Positions 23,862 through 32,322 are shown, counted from the first letter of the stretch. The stretch: 36,428 nt of DNA from Actinomycetota bacterium (GCA_012514635.1 JAAYZX010000115.1:1-36428), one strand, 5' to 3'. Notes: generated by a model not told the origin, from the letters alone. Translations and numbers: made by a program.

Positions 23862-24848
23862 TCAATCAGGCGGAGCGTAACTGATGGGGAAACCGGTAGC
23901 TTCGCGAACCAGCTCCATGGTCTCGTGTGCCATCATGCGGGCTTTCCGACCACTCTCGCGCAGGACGTCTTCAACGTAGTCGGGGTCTCCAGCCAGCTCT
24001 CGCCTGCGATCCCGTAGTGGGGCGAAGTGTTCGTCCAGCAAAACGAGGAGTCGTTTTTTGATCTCGCCGTAGCCCATTCCGCCCGAACGATAGCGCTGAT
24101 CCCAGTGTTCTACCTCCTCCGGCGAAGCTACGAGTTTCAGGAGGACGAAAGGCGTGGATGTTTCCGGGTCTTTGGGATCCTCAACGGGGGTGGAGTCGGT
24201 GACTATACCCATGATGCGTCTCTTGAGGTCGGGGCCTTCATCGAAAATCTCGATTTCGTTTCCGTAGCTCTTGGACATCTTGCGGCCGTCCAAACCGGGA
24301 ACCACAGCGGTTTCTTCCAGGATGTATCCGTCCGGTAGGGGAAAGATTTCGCCGAACTGATTGTTAAACTTGGCGGCGATGTCTCTTGTGATCTCGATAT
24401 GCTGCTTCTGGTCCATCCCTACGGGCACTAGATGAGAGCGATAAATGAGGATGTCCGCTGCCATCAGTACTGGGTACGAAAAGAGGCCCACGTTGGGCAT
24501 GATCCCGCGAGCCACCTTGTCTTTGTAGCTGTGGGCCCGCTCCAGTAATCCCATGGGGGTTACGCACGAGAAGATCCACGTGAGCTCGGTGACTTCTGGG
24601 ACGTCCTGTTGGCGAAAAAGCAGCGTACGGGATGGATCGAGACCAAGCGTGAGATAGTCAAGGGCGACATCCAAAGTGTTCTGTCGCATCTCTTGGGGAT
24701 TCTGGACGGTGGTCAGCGCGTGGTACGAGGCCATGAAATACAGGCACTGGTTGTCTTGTTGTAGCGCGAGATGCTGGCGGAGGGCTCCAAAGTAGTTGCC
24801 GATATGAAGCCGTCCCGAGGGCTGAATGCCGGATAGTACTCTAACCAC
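23862..24848 (-). CDS. trpS: Tryptophanyl-tRNA synthetase
   Basis: TrpRS charges tRNA-Trp in the cytoplasm. The 328-residue class I synthetase has SGIQPSGRLHIGNYFGAL (HIGH-type motif HIGN) and the KMSKS loop in GRKMSKSYG. GTG 24848 has AGGAG at 6 nt and gives the family's usual N-terminus (RVLSGIQPSG). The frame opens at 24887, but that would add 13 non-conserved residues. No T-box or tryptophan attenuator was seen in the 135-nt divergent region. Confidence 0.95.
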   Translation of the reverse strand: MVRVLSGIQPSGRLHIGNYFGALRQHLALQQDNQCLYFMASYHALTTVQNPQEMRQNTLDVALDYLTLGLDPSRTLLFRQQDVPEVTELTWIFSCVTPMGLLERAHSYKDKVARGIMPNVGLFSYPVLMAADILIYRSHLVPVGMDQKQHIEITRDIAAKFNNQFGEIFPLPDGYILEETAVVPGLDGRKMSKSYGNEIEIFDEGPDLKRRIMGIVTDSTPVEDPKDPETSTPFVLLKLVASPEEVEHWDQRYRSGGMGYGEIKKRLLVLLDEHFAPLRDRRRELAGDPDYVEDVLRESGRKARMMAHETMELVREATGFPISYAPPD

Positions 24849-24942
24849 CGTTGTCTCCTGTGGGCCCAGTGGGCGCGTAAACTGCATCGCGCCGGCGATT
24901 TTCGCTAGTCTAGCTGAGAGGGTTGGTCAAGCCAAGCGCGAG

Positions 24943-24971
24943 TTTGGATATGCGCTATATCGCGATATGAT
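24943..24971 (+). promoter_or_regulatory. Possible fumarase promoter with overlapping palindrome
   Basis: TTTGGA (24943-24948) and TATGAT (24966-24971) are 17 nt apart, and the second lies 12 nt before the fumarase start. The perfect 12-bp palindrome ATATCGCGATAT (24957-24968) overlaps the -10 element and could be a repressor operator. Confidence 0.4.
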
Positions 24972-24983
24972 GGGTTGGCGCCC

Positions 24984-25829
24984 ATGAGAGAGATCCACAC
25001 GCAATCCATAGCTGATACCGTGAGCCGGCTGGTGCGCGAGGCCTGCACTTACCTCACAGACGACGTGCGTTGCGCTCTGGAGAGCGCTCTTGAGCGCGAG
25101 GCGTCGGAGCTGGGGCGCCGGGTGCTGCGCCAGTTGCTCCAAAACGCCTGCATTGCGGCGGAGGAGGGCGTTCCGCTCTGCCAAGACACGGGCTTGGCGG
25201 TTCTGTTTATCGAGCTGGGGCAAGATGCCCACATTGTTGGAGGGGACCTGAGCGCCGCACTCAACGAAGGGGTGCGTAGAGGCTACGTAGACGGTTTACT
25301 GCGGCGATCCTGTGTGGTTGAGCCCTGCCATAGTCGCACCAACACGGGTGACAACACGCCTGCCATCATCCATACGCGGATTGTGCCTGGTGATCAGCTG
25401 CGCATTGTGGCGCTCCCTAAGGGGGCGGGAGCTGAGAATAAGAGTGCCCTTGCCATGTTGGAGCCCTCTAAGGGGTGGGCAGGAGTGGTTGACTTCGTAG
25501 TGGAAGTGGTCTCCAAAGGTGGAGCCGGCGCATGCCCACCGTTGGTGGTGGGAGTGGGGCTGGGCGGAAACTTCGAACAGGTGGCCTTGTTGGCCAAAAC
25601 GGCCCTCCTTAGGCCTTTGGGAAGCCCCGCGAAGGACCCGCGTCTAGGCGGGCTGGAAGACCACATAGAACAGCGCTGCAATGCTTTGGGTATTGGCCCC
25701 ATGGGTCTCGGCGGAACCGTCACTGTGCTGGACGTCTTTGTGGAGGAAGCCCCGTGCCATATTGCTTCGCTTCCAGTAGCGGTCAATCTGCAGTGCCACG
25801 CGCAACGACACCGCGAGGCCCGGTTGTGA
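24984..25829 (+). CDS. Class I fumarate hydratase, alpha subunit
   Basis: This is the N-terminal subunit of the two-subunit, [4Fe-4S], oxygen-sensitive fumarase, which interconverts fumarate and malate. The 281-residue product contains three candidate cluster cysteines in conserved surroundings: PLCQDTGLA, EPCHSRTNTGDN and GGAGACPPL. VVGVGLGGNFEQ and the final ALGIGPMGLGGTVT also fit the family. The related L(+)-tartrate dehydratase alpha cannot be fully excluded. ATG 24984 is preferred over TTG 24975. The stop overlaps the beta-subunit start by 4 nt (GTGA). Confidence 0.9.
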   Translation: MREIHTQSIADTVSRLVREACTYLTDDVRCALESALEREASELGRRVLRQLLQNACIAAEEGVPLCQDTGLAVLFIELGQDAHIVGGDLSAALNEGVRRGYVDGLLRRSCVVEPCHSRTNTGDNTPAIIHTRIVPGDQLRIVALPKGAGAENKSALAMLEPSKGWAGVVDFVVEVVSKGGAGACPPLVVGVGLGGNFEQVALLAKTALLRPLGSPAKDPRLGGLEDHIEQRCNALGIGPMGLGGTVTVLDVFVEEAPCHIASLPVAVNLQCHAQRHREARL

Positions 25830-26395
25830 GCGATCGCATCGTGGGCAGACTCCCTTTGTCTGATATTTTTCTGAGAAGCCTCAGGGTGGGTGACCGAGTG
25901 CAGCTCACAGGGAGGTTGCTGGTTGCTCGAGATGCGGCTCACAGGAGGATGATAGAGACTCTGCGCGGCGGCGGCGGACTGCCCTTTGATATCGCGGGGC
26001 AGACCATCTACTACATGGGTCCGACGCCGCCGCCGCCCGGCCGGGCCGTGGGCGCGGCCGGGCCCACTACCTCCGGTCGTATGGACGCTTATATTGTCGA
26101 CTTGCTGGATGCCGGACTGGTGGCCACTATCGGCAAAGGGCCGCGCAGTCCGGAAGTGCGTAAGGCCATGCTGGAACGCGGCGCGGTCTATTTCGTGGCT
26201 ACGGGTGGGGCGGGAGCATTGTTATCTAGGGCAATCGTGGCGGCGCGTATTCTCGCCTACGCCGATTTGGGACCCGAGGCGGTTCGAGAGATCGAGGTGG
26301 TGGACTTCCCGGTTATTGTGGCTAACGATACGCAAGGCGGGGACGTATTTGAGGAGGGCCGGCGCAGGTTTGAGACGGCTCCGGGGGACGCGTGA
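25826..26395 (+). CDS. Class I fumarate hydratase, beta subunit
   Basis: This is the C-terminal subunit (189 aa) of the two-subunit fumarase. The characteristic core is YYMGPTPPPPGRAVG then GPTTSGRMD, with the later IGKGPRSPEVRKAM, YFVATGGAGALLS and the FPVIVANDTQGGD region. It starts at GTG 25826, overlapping the alpha gene; the frame is open upstream only as a shadow. The split form is typical of anaerobic bacteria and archaea. Confidence 0.92.
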   Translation: MSDRIVGRLPLSDIFLRSLRVGDRVQLTGRLLVARDAAHRRMIETLRGGGGLPFDIAGQTIYYMGPTPPPPGRAVGAAGPTTSGRMDAYIVDLLDAGLVATIGKGPRSPEVRKAMLERGAVYFVATGGAGALLSRAIVAARILAYADLGPEAVREIEVVDFPVIVANDTQGGDVFEEGRRRFETAPGDA

Positions 26396-26458
26396 GCCGG
26401 GGCCGGCCGCCGGGGCGCTGGTCTGCGAGACAGGGCCTGTGGGGCGGTTATTCTGGGG

Positions 26459-27142
26459 CTAGAGGCTGTCGCGCGCGAGCGGGACGAGCTTGTTTTCTTC
26501 GAGAAACACTGAGCGCATGGTCAGGTGTTCAATCTCCCGCCACTCATCGTAGAGGGCTGTCATGGTAGGACAGTCATACCTACGTAGAGGATAGTCCAAA
26601 GTGAGGGCGCGGATCTCCGCCACCAAGCGCGCGATCTTGAAATGATCGGCCTCCATTCTTTCAACCATTCGTTCCAGCTGACGAGAGTCCACCCTTTGTC
26701 CTCTGAGGAGCGGCGTGAGGTCGTTTTCTCCTCCCGTCCAATGTTGCTGTAGCTCGCGATCGAGTTGCTCGAAGAGTCGTCCGATATCGTAAAGCTCCGG
26801 ACTCTCAGAGCCGCATTCCAGCATGACGAATGAGAGTCGTTTCGCCATGGACGGCAGCAGCCGGCGTAGTTGGGCGTGGTAGACATCGCGGATCACAGTT
26901 GCAATCTCCACAGGGGTTGCAGCCACCCACTCTTCAGGAAAGGAGCGGTGATCGTGGAAGAGACTGTATGTGCCCTGCAATGATGTCAGGAGCGGTTCTA
27001 GTTCGGCCCCTGCCGCTGCGGCTGCAGCTTCAAGCGTAACTTCCGGCTGGTCCGCGTCGATGCCGTGACGCTCAAGAATCTCCCGTCCGGAGACCAAGGC
27101 CCACAGCACGTCGGCGATCCGGGTTTGAGGCGTGAATTGCAC
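26459..27142 (-). CDS. RIC/ScdA-like hemerythrin-domain protein lacking the N-terminal CC motif
   Basis: The 227-residue protein has the two-part layout of RIC (YtfE/ScdA) di-iron proteins that repair Fe-S clusters. The N-terminal DUF542-like segment (TRIADVLWALVSGREILERHGID, up to residue 29) is followed where RIC has CCGG by ADQP, so both cysteines are gone. The C-terminal hemerythrin-like bundle keeps metal-ligand candidates VYHAQL, QHWTGGE, ADHFKI and IEHLTMRSVFLEEN. GTG 27142 has AAGGGGA upstream. It is convergent with the fumarase genes, whose product carries a fragile Fe-S cluster; a protective role is inference. Confidence 0.75.
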   Translation of the reverse strand: MQFTPQTRIADVLWALVSGREILERHGIDADQPEVTLEAAAAAAGAELEPLLTSLQGTYSLFHDHRSFPEEWVAATPVEIATVIRDVYHAQLRRLLPSMAKRLSFVMLECGSESPELYDIGRLFEQLDRELQQHWTGGENDLTPLLRGQRVDSRQLERMVERMEADHFKIARLVAEIRALTLDYPLRRYDCPTMTALYDEWREIEHLTMRSVFLEENKLVPLARDSL

Positions 27143-27331
27143 TACGTGTCCCCTTTTTGGAGTTCGTGGTGATTCTATCTCTTTATAGCTTTATGTGGAA
27201 ACGCCGGAAGGGGCTCACTATTTCAATCGCCCAAAATAAATCATATCCATATGTCTTAATATCAAGCTAATACATACCAAGATACTTGACATGAAGAGGC
27301 ATTTGAGGCTTTCTGATGCGGAATTATCTGC

Positions 27332-27361
27332 TTGACATGTCGATTTAGCGGTAGATATAAT
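27332..27361 (+). promoter_or_regulatory. Strong promoter of the acyl-CoA mutase catabolic operon
   Basis: TTGACA (27332-27337) and TATAAT (27356-27361) are separated by 18 nt and match the sigma70 consensus at all twelve positions. Transcription should start near 27368, about 260 nt before the CoA-transferase gene. A second CTTGACATG copy lies at 27285-27293 but has no matching -10. Confidence 0.85.
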
Positions 27362-27628
27362 GCGCGCGCTCCCAACATGAAAGAAATTCTGTTGAAGGCA
27401 GTTGCAGATTTGTAGGTTTCGGAATGGCGGCCGGCCCCATCAGGCCGGATAGGTTCAGGCGATGAGTCGCTCGGCTCGCAGCTTCGCACCGGTTGTCCGG
27501 TGGCGCGGAGACAGGTACCAATCGGGGGATTGCTGTCCTTATGCGCTGCCGCGGAAGGAGGCTTCGTCTGAGTGGCCCCAATCAGGGTAGGAAGTGGGCG
27601 CAGCCCCCGACTAGGAAGAGGCTCAGAC
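27362..27628 (+). other. Long structured 5' leader of the catabolic operon
   Basis: No convincing gene lies between the promoter and the CoA-transferase start. Several stems can be drawn: CCGGCC with GGCCGG around 27430-27447, CACCGG with CCGGTG around 27485-27505, and CAATC with GATTG around 27518-27532. The upstream island 27171-27375 is markedly AT-rich for this window. The leader could be regulatory RNA; I could not match it to a known riboswitch. A 12-codon frame at 27377-27415 lacks a ribosome binding site. Confidence 0.4.
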
Positions 27629-28825
27629 ATGGCAAACCCGTTCCGCAACATCACGTTTCTCTCCATGGAGCAGGCCACTGTTCTTCCCTATCTCAGCTGG
27701 CGGTTTGCTCATGAAGGGGCCCGCGTCATCAGGTTCGAGCATCCCAAGTACGCGGACCCAAACCGGCGAATCGGCCAGCCGTATCGTGAGGGTGAAACCT
27801 CCATGTGCAGCTACTTCATGGCGTTCAACTCCGGCAAGGAGGCCATGACGCTGGACCTGGCGCAACCCAAGGCCAAAGAAATTCTCAAAGACGTCATCCA
27901 GAAACTCAACGTCGACATTTTCGCCGTAAACACACTGCCTAAAACTATAGGTAAGCTCAGTATCGACTATGAGGACATCAAGGCCATCAAGCCTGACATC
28001 ATTTGGGTCAGCCTCAACGGCTTTGGGCCGGATTCCAACGAAGCGGCCTATGATCCGGTACTCCAGGCTCGAGGCGGCCTCATGGATTTGACGGGCGAAG
28101 ACGGTGGAGAGCCGCAGGTGTGCGGTATTTACATTCCAGACCTGGGTACCAGCAACCACGCTTACGGCGAGATCATGAAGGCGCTCTACAAGCGGGCCAT
28201 CACAGGTGAGGGTAGCCGTATCGACGTGGCTATGATCCAGTCGACTGCCTCCTGGCTTCTGCAGCCTATTACTATGTATAAGACTTTCGATACCGTCATG
28301 CACCGTCGTGGGAACACGCACGAGTTCTTCTCGCCGGTCAGCGTGTTCCCAACTTCTGATGGCTGGGCGTACGTCGCTGTCGGTAACGATCTGCAGTGGG
28401 GTCGCCTCATCACGCTCCCCGGCTTCGAAGGCCTCGCCAACCCGGAGTGGGAAGCGAACAAGGGCCGCGTCAAGGATATGGACGAAGTTATTTCCCAGAT
28501 GGCTGAATGCACCAAGAAATACACTACGGCCGATCTTCTGAAGTTGTTCAACGAGAACACTATCGCCGCCGCCAAGGTTAATGACGTGACGGACGTCGTT
28601 GAGGACCCGTTTATCAAGCCACACCTGGTGAAGTCGGTGGAAGAGGAGACAGGCTTCGAGATCACCATGGCGCCGGCTCCCGTCACTTCTGAATGGCTGA
28701 AGGAAAACGACATGAAGATGTCCTTCCCACCGCGCCTAGGACAGGACAACGAGAAGATCATCGTCGGGGAACTCGGATGGACTCAAGAGCAGTATGAAGC
28801 TGCCAAGGCCGAGGGCGCAATCTAG
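27629..28825 (+). CDS. Type III (CaiB/BaiF-family) CoA-transferase
   Basis: Enzymes of this family move CoA between carboxylic acids through acyl-enzyme anhydride and thioester intermediates on an Asp. The 398-residue product has the family elements FNSGKEAMTLDL, VSLNGFGPDSNEAAYDPVLQ and RGGLMDLTGE. The catalytic Asp171 is in IYIPDLGTS, at the position of Asp169 in formyl-CoA transferase. The C-terminal domain closes normally. ATG 27629 is chosen because GGAAGAGG lies about 9 nt upstream; the frame is open from 27572. As the first gene of an operon with a dehydrogenase and mutase, it probably activates the pathway's carboxylic acid. The substrate is unknown. Confidence 0.88.
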   Translation: MANPFRNITFLSMEQATVLPYLSWRFAHEGARVIRFEHPKYADPNRRIGQPYREGETSMCSYFMAFNSGKEAMTLDLAQPKAKEILKDVIQKLNVDIFAVNTLPKTIGKLSIDYEDIKAIKPDIIWVSLNGFGPDSNEAAYDPVLQARGGLMDLTGEDGGEPQVCGIYIPDLGTSNHAYGEIMKALYKRAITGEGSRIDVAMIQSTASWLLQPITMYKTFDTVMHRRGNTHEFFSPVSVFPTSDGWAYVAVGNDLQWGRLITLPGFEGLANPEWEANKGRVKDMDEVISQMAECTKKYTTADLLKLFNENTIAAAKVNDVTDVVEDPFIKPHLVKSVEEETGFEITMAPAPVTSEWLKENDMKMSFPPRLGQDNEKIIVGELGWTQEQYEAAKAEGAI

Positions 28826-28872
28826 GTGCGGGCACACACGGAGAGTAGTCACCGGACACATCAGGAGGGGTA

Positions 28873-30054
28873 GTGGACTTCAAGCTCACGGAGGAACAAG
28901 AGTTCTTCCGCCAAACTATCGCTGACACCGTCGACCGCATGGTCATGCCCAAAGTCGAGCACATCGACGAACACCCGGACGACTTTCCCTGGGATCTCTG
29001 GAAGGAGTTCACCAGCCTCGGCTACCTGGGTCTGCGCTACCCCGAAGAAGTGGGCGGCATGGAGGCCGATACCACCACCTGCATGCTCTTCTATCAGGAA
29101 CTAGCACGCGCCTCGGCGGGATTCTCCATGGCTGTGACCATGAACATGCTGATGGGGACGTACTTCCTGCATCGCTTCGGCAGTGAAGACATCGTCAATC
29201 GCCTCATGGTCCCCGCCATCCGCGGAGAGAAGATCGGAGTCATTTGCTTCACCGAAGACCAGTCCGGTTCGGATGTGGGCGCTACCCGCACCACTGCCAC
29301 CAAAGTTGACGACGGTTGGGTCATCAATGGAGTCAAGACCTGGATCACCAATGGTCCCATCTGCGACTTCTGCACCGTTATCTGTCAGACTGATCCCAGC
29401 AAAGGTTCCAGGGGCCTCGACTTCTTCCTAATAGAGCGGGGCATGGAGGGCTTCTCCAGCGGCCAGATTCTGCACAAGATGGGTGCTCAGGGCCCCATCA
29501 CCGGTGAGCTCATCTTTGATAACGTGCTCGTCCCCGAGGACCACTTCCTAGGCGACGAAGTGGGTCGTGGCGTTCAGCACCTGACGGATATTCTCAACGA
29601 AGTGCGCTGCATGACGGCGGCTTCGGCCATCGGTATTGCAACCACCGCTATGAACGACGCCTTGGAGTATGCGCGGGCCCGCAAGGCTTTCGGTCGCACC
29701 ATTGGTGACTACCAGCTCATCCGAGAGAAGTTCGCCCGTATTGCCATGAACATGGAAGCTTCCAAACTGATGGTTTACCGTACCGCCTGGATGATCGACG
29801 AAGAGAAGGCCGGTAGGGGTCCCAATCCACGTGAGGAGGCGTTTCTTACCAAGATGTTCGCCACGGAAATGTGCATGGAGTGTGTGGACGAAGTCATGCG
29901 GATCTACGGGGGGAACGCTTTTGCCCGCGAGTACGGTCCGCAGCGTTACTTCCGTGATGCGCGCTTCCTGCTCTACGGCGGCGGCACGCACGAGATCATC
30001 AAAGACTTCATCGGCGGCCAGATGATCAGGGGTAGGTGGCAGTCACGAATGTAG
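28873..30054 (+). CDS. Acyl-CoA dehydrogenase, atypical catalytic site
   Basis: This FAD-dependent acyl-CoA dehydrogenase (393 aa, normal length) should pass electrons to the neighbouring ETF. Conserved parts are FTEDQSGSDVGATRTTA (126-142), WVINGVKTWITN (149-160) and RKAFGRTIGDYQ (270-281). The usual catalytic Glu in YEGT is replaced: the segment reads YGGGTHEI (368-375), with Gly370 at the Glu position. The alternative Glu used by isovaleryl-CoA dehydrogenase types sits before an Arg (ER); here LNEVR (241-245) has Val244, with Glu243 shifted by one. So either Glu243 serves as base or the chemistry differs. GTG 28873 is preceded by AGGAGGGG. Confidence 0.9.
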   Translation: MDFKLTEEQEFFRQTIADTVDRMVMPKVEHIDEHPDDFPWDLWKEFTSLGYLGLRYPEEVGGMEADTTTCMLFYQELARASAGFSMAVTMNMLMGTYFLHRFGSEDIVNRLMVPAIRGEKIGVICFTEDQSGSDVGATRTTATKVDDGWVINGVKTWITNGPICDFCTVICQTDPSKGSRGLDFFLIERGMEGFSSGQILHKMGAQGPITGELIFDNVLVPEDHFLGDEVGRGVQHLTDILNEVRCMTAASAIGIATTAMNDALEYARARKAFGRTIGDYQLIREKFARIAMNMEASKLMVYRTAWMIDEEKAGRGPNPREEAFLTKMFATEMCMECVDEVMRIYGGNAFAREYGPQRYFRDARFLLYGGGTHEIIKDFIGGQMIRGRWQSRM

Positions 30055-30090
30055 GAACTGATAAAGAGTAGGTCAAGGAACCAAGGTCGA

Positions 30091-30112
30091 GGCCCCGGCA
30101 ACCGCCGGGGCC
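30091..30112. other. GC-rich intercistronic hairpin between the dehydrogenase and etfB
   Basis: GGCCCCGGC (30091-30099) pairs perfectly with GCCGGGGCC (30104-30112) across AACC. There is no T-run, so full termination is unlikely; partial attenuation or mRNA stabilisation is plausible. Confidence 0.75.
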
Positions 30113-30136
30113 CTCAGGCCACTACGGAGGTCGGCC

Positions 30137-30901
30137 GTGAAGGTAGCCGTTCTAACGAAAGAGGTGCCGGACCTGGAGGCGCAGGTGAGGGTAGCCGCCG
30201 GGGGAGCGTCTCTCGATATTGAAAAGCAAAGAGTGCTCAACTTCTTTGATGAGATCGCAGTGGAAGCGGCACTCCAATTGAAGGAAAGTGCCGAGGCGGA
30301 AGCTTATGCTGTGACGGCCGGTGCCGGTACCGGCATTGACGCTTTGCGACGTGCTCTGGCCATGGGGATTCCAGGAGCGTTCCATGTTGACGATCCTGAG
30401 CTGGCGGATGCCAATCCCTTGACTGTGGCGCGGGCCCTGGCCGCTTTCTTGGAAAAGGAAGGCTTCGATCTCATCATCGCCGGCAAGCAGGCCACCGATG
30501 ACGAGGCGGGCCTCATTGGTCCTATGGTGGCAGAGATACTCGGGATCCCCTGCGTGGTCGGTATTACCGGCCTCGAAGCCTCGGGCTCGTCGGTTACGGT
30601 TACACGTCTGACGGACGCCGGGACAGAAAAATACGAGGTTCCGTTGCCGGCCTTGGTTACTGCTGAAAAAGGCCTCTTCGAGCCGCGCGTACCGGCGGTC
30701 ACGGGAGTGATGAAGGCTATGAGGGCCAAGATCGACAAGTACTCTTTGGCCGATCTCGGTGTCGAAGCTGCGCCTCCATTCAAGGTTTTGGGATATCAAC
30801 CCCCGGCCAAGCGCGCAGCGGTCAAGATGATCACGGGCGAACCCGCGGAAGTGGCTGCTGAACTGGTGCAGCTACTTCGCGATGAAGCCAAGGCGCTGTG
30901 A
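30137..30901 (+). CDS. etfB: Electron transfer flavoprotein beta subunit
   Basis: EtfB pairs with EtfA to accept electrons from acyl-CoA dehydrogenases. The 254-residue product has the family N-terminus VAVLTKEVPD, NFFDEIAVEAALQLKE, and the conserved GKQATDDEAGLIGPMVAEIL loop with the AMP-site region. GTG 30137 has GGAGG upstream. etfA starts 10 nt after the stop. Its place between the dehydrogenase and mutase genes makes it dedicated to this pathway (inference). Confidence 0.95.
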   Translation: MKVAVLTKEVPDLEAQVRVAAGGASLDIEKQRVLNFFDEIAVEAALQLKESAEAEAYAVTAGAGTGIDALRRALAMGIPGAFHVDDPELADANPLTVARALAAFLEKEGFDLIIAGKQATDDEAGLIGPMVAEILGIPCVVGITGLEASGSSVTVTRLTDAGTEKYEVPLPALVTAEKGLFEPRVPAVTGVMKAMRAKIDKYSLADLGVEAAPPFKVLGYQPPAKRAAVKMITGEPAEVAAELVQLLRDEAKAL

Positions 30902-30911
30902 GGAGGATGGT

Positions 30912-31868
30912 ATGTCGATTCTCGTGATAGCTGAGGCGGCGGGCGCCGGTTTCCGGCCCTCTACCTTCGAACTCCTCTCGCATGCGCGGGCGCTTGGTGA
31001 ACCGGCCTCGGTGATTTTAGTAGGCGACGACGCGGCCAACAAGGAGCAGTTGGATGGGCTGGCCGCAAAAGTGGTGACAGTGGCTGGGGCAAACCTTTCC
31101 CCGTACAGCGCCGACTCGTGGGTAGACGTGCTGGCGCAGGCAATCCAAGCCGAAGGCGCAGACGTGGTGCTGTTCAGTGAAGGCCAACGTACACGCGATC
31201 TCCTTCCGCGGATTGCTGCTCGGCTCGGCCTAAGCGCTGTTACGGCGGGCATGGGATTGACCAAGGACGGAGGCTCGTATGTCGTTCATCGTCCGGCCCA
31301 GGGCGGCAAGGCGTACATGGATCTGGTCGTGGAGGGTGGCTCAGCACTGATTGCGTTCCGACCCAACTCCTTCGCTACCGACGCCGCCCCTGTCGACGGT
31401 ACGGCTTATGAGGAGAAGACGATTGATGCCGCCGCTAATCGGACACCTGTAGTGGAACAGGTGGCTGAGGAGGGCAAAAAGATCGATGTCACTGAAGCAG
31501 CGGTCGTTATCTGTGGTGGCCGCGGGATGAAGTCTGAAGAGAACTTGGCCCTCCTAGAAGAACTGGCGGATATTCTGGGCGGTGCTTGGGGTGTTACTCG
31601 GGCGCTCGTGGACGCGGGTTGGAAGGGTGCGGATCACTCTATCCAGGTGGGCAAGTCCGGCAAGACGGTCTCGCCGGGCCTGTACTTCGCGTGCGGGATC
31701 TCCGGCGCTACCCACCACATCATGGGGATGGACACATCCAAAGTGGTGGTCGCGATCAACACAGACCCCGACGCGCTCATGTTCGAGTACGCCGACTACG
31801 GCATAACGGGGGATGCGCTGCAGGTGATCCCGGAGATCGTCAAGGAGGTGAGGGCTGTCAAGGGCTGA
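30912..31868 (+). CDS. etfA: Electron transfer flavoprotein alpha subunit
   Basis: EtfA (318 aa) carries the redox FAD. The C-terminal FAD domain shows VVICGGRGMKSEENLALLEE, TRALVDAGW, VGKSGKTVSPGLYFACGISGA and VAINTDPDALMFEYADYGITGD. The flavin contact usually written GQTGKTV is GKSGKTV here, and the AIQH Gln is His (ATHH), both of which may tune flavin potential. No ferredoxin domain is present. ATG 30912 has AGGAGG 5 nt upstream; the frame opens at 30882, inside etfB. Confidence 0.95.
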   Translation: MSILVIAEAAGAGFRPSTFELLSHARALGEPASVILVGDDAANKEQLDGLAAKVVTVAGANLSPYSADSWVDVLAQAIQAEGADVVLFSEGQRTRDLLPRIAARLGLSAVTAGMGLTKDGGSYVVHRPAQGGKAYMDLVVEGGSALIAFRPNSFATDAAPVDGTAYEEKTIDAAANRTPVVEQVAEEGKKIDVTEAAVVICGGRGMKSEENLALLEELADILGGAWGVTRALVDAGWKGADHSIQVGKSGKTVSPGLYFACGISGATHHIMGMDTSKVVVAINTDPDALMFEYADYGITGDALQVIPEIVKEVRAVKG

Positions 31869-31926
31869 GTGCCGGAGGCAGACACAACTGTAAGGATGTA
31901 AATGCCGCACATTGGGAGAGCGTGCT

Positions 31927-32322
31927 GTGGGAGATAAGCGAATCAAGGTGGTGGTGGCCAAGCCCGGCTTGGATGGTCACGACCGCGGCGCCAAGGTGGT
32001 AGCCCTGGCGCTCAAGGAAGCCGGGATGGAAGTAATCTATACCGGGCTTCACCAGAGCGTTGACAGTATTGTGAACACGGCCATCCAGGAAGATGCCGAC
32101 GTGCTGGGCCTCTCGGTTATGACCGGCGGCCACGTACATATCTGCAAAGAAGTGGTAGAAAAGCTGAGCGCCGAGGGCGCCTCCGATATCAAGGTAGCCG
32201 TGGGTGGCGTCATACCCTCGCGGGACATTCCTACACTCAAAGATCTGGGCGTGGCAGGCGTCTTCCCCGGTGGCACCCCCATTGACGAAGCAGTCGCCTG
32301 GATCCAGGCGACTGTGAACTAG
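31927..32322 (+). CDS. Acyl-CoA mutase, B12-binding small subunit
   Basis: This 131-residue cobalamin-binding subunit is of the methylmalonyl-CoA mutase C-terminal type. The base-off/His-on signature is KPGLDGHDRGAKVVA, with His18 as lower ligand. SVMTGGH and VGGVIPSRD complete the nucleotide-tail pocket. GTG 31927 is preferred because GGGAGAG lies 7 nt upstream; an in-frame TTG at 31912 is less likely. It lies 11 nt before the large-subunit gene, so the mutase is the split, two-gene type seen in isobutyryl- and 2-hydroxyisobutyryl-CoA mutases and many archaeal mutases. Confidence 0.95.
   Translation: MGDKRIKVVVAKPGLDGHDRGAKVVALALKEAGMEVIYTGLHQSVDSIVNTAIQEDADVLGLSVMTGGHVHICKEVVEKLSAEGASDIKVAVGGVIPSRDIPTLKDLGVAGVFPGGTPIDEAVAWIQATVN

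Noticed and set aside
27286-27314. Second promoter at the upstream TTGACA copy
   Set aside because: No -10-like sequence is found 16-19 nt downstream.
27377-27415. 12-codon leader peptide upstream of the CoA-transferase
   Set aside because: It has no ribosome binding site and no run of regulatory codons; probably chance.
27440-27628. Cobalamin riboswitch before the B12-mutase operon
   Set aside because: A GCGCGGAGACAGG stretch recalls the B12 box, but the rest of the conserved core (GGGAA, GGTG with AATCC, CCACTG, GGGAAGG) is not in the right order or place. The resemblance is too thin to call.
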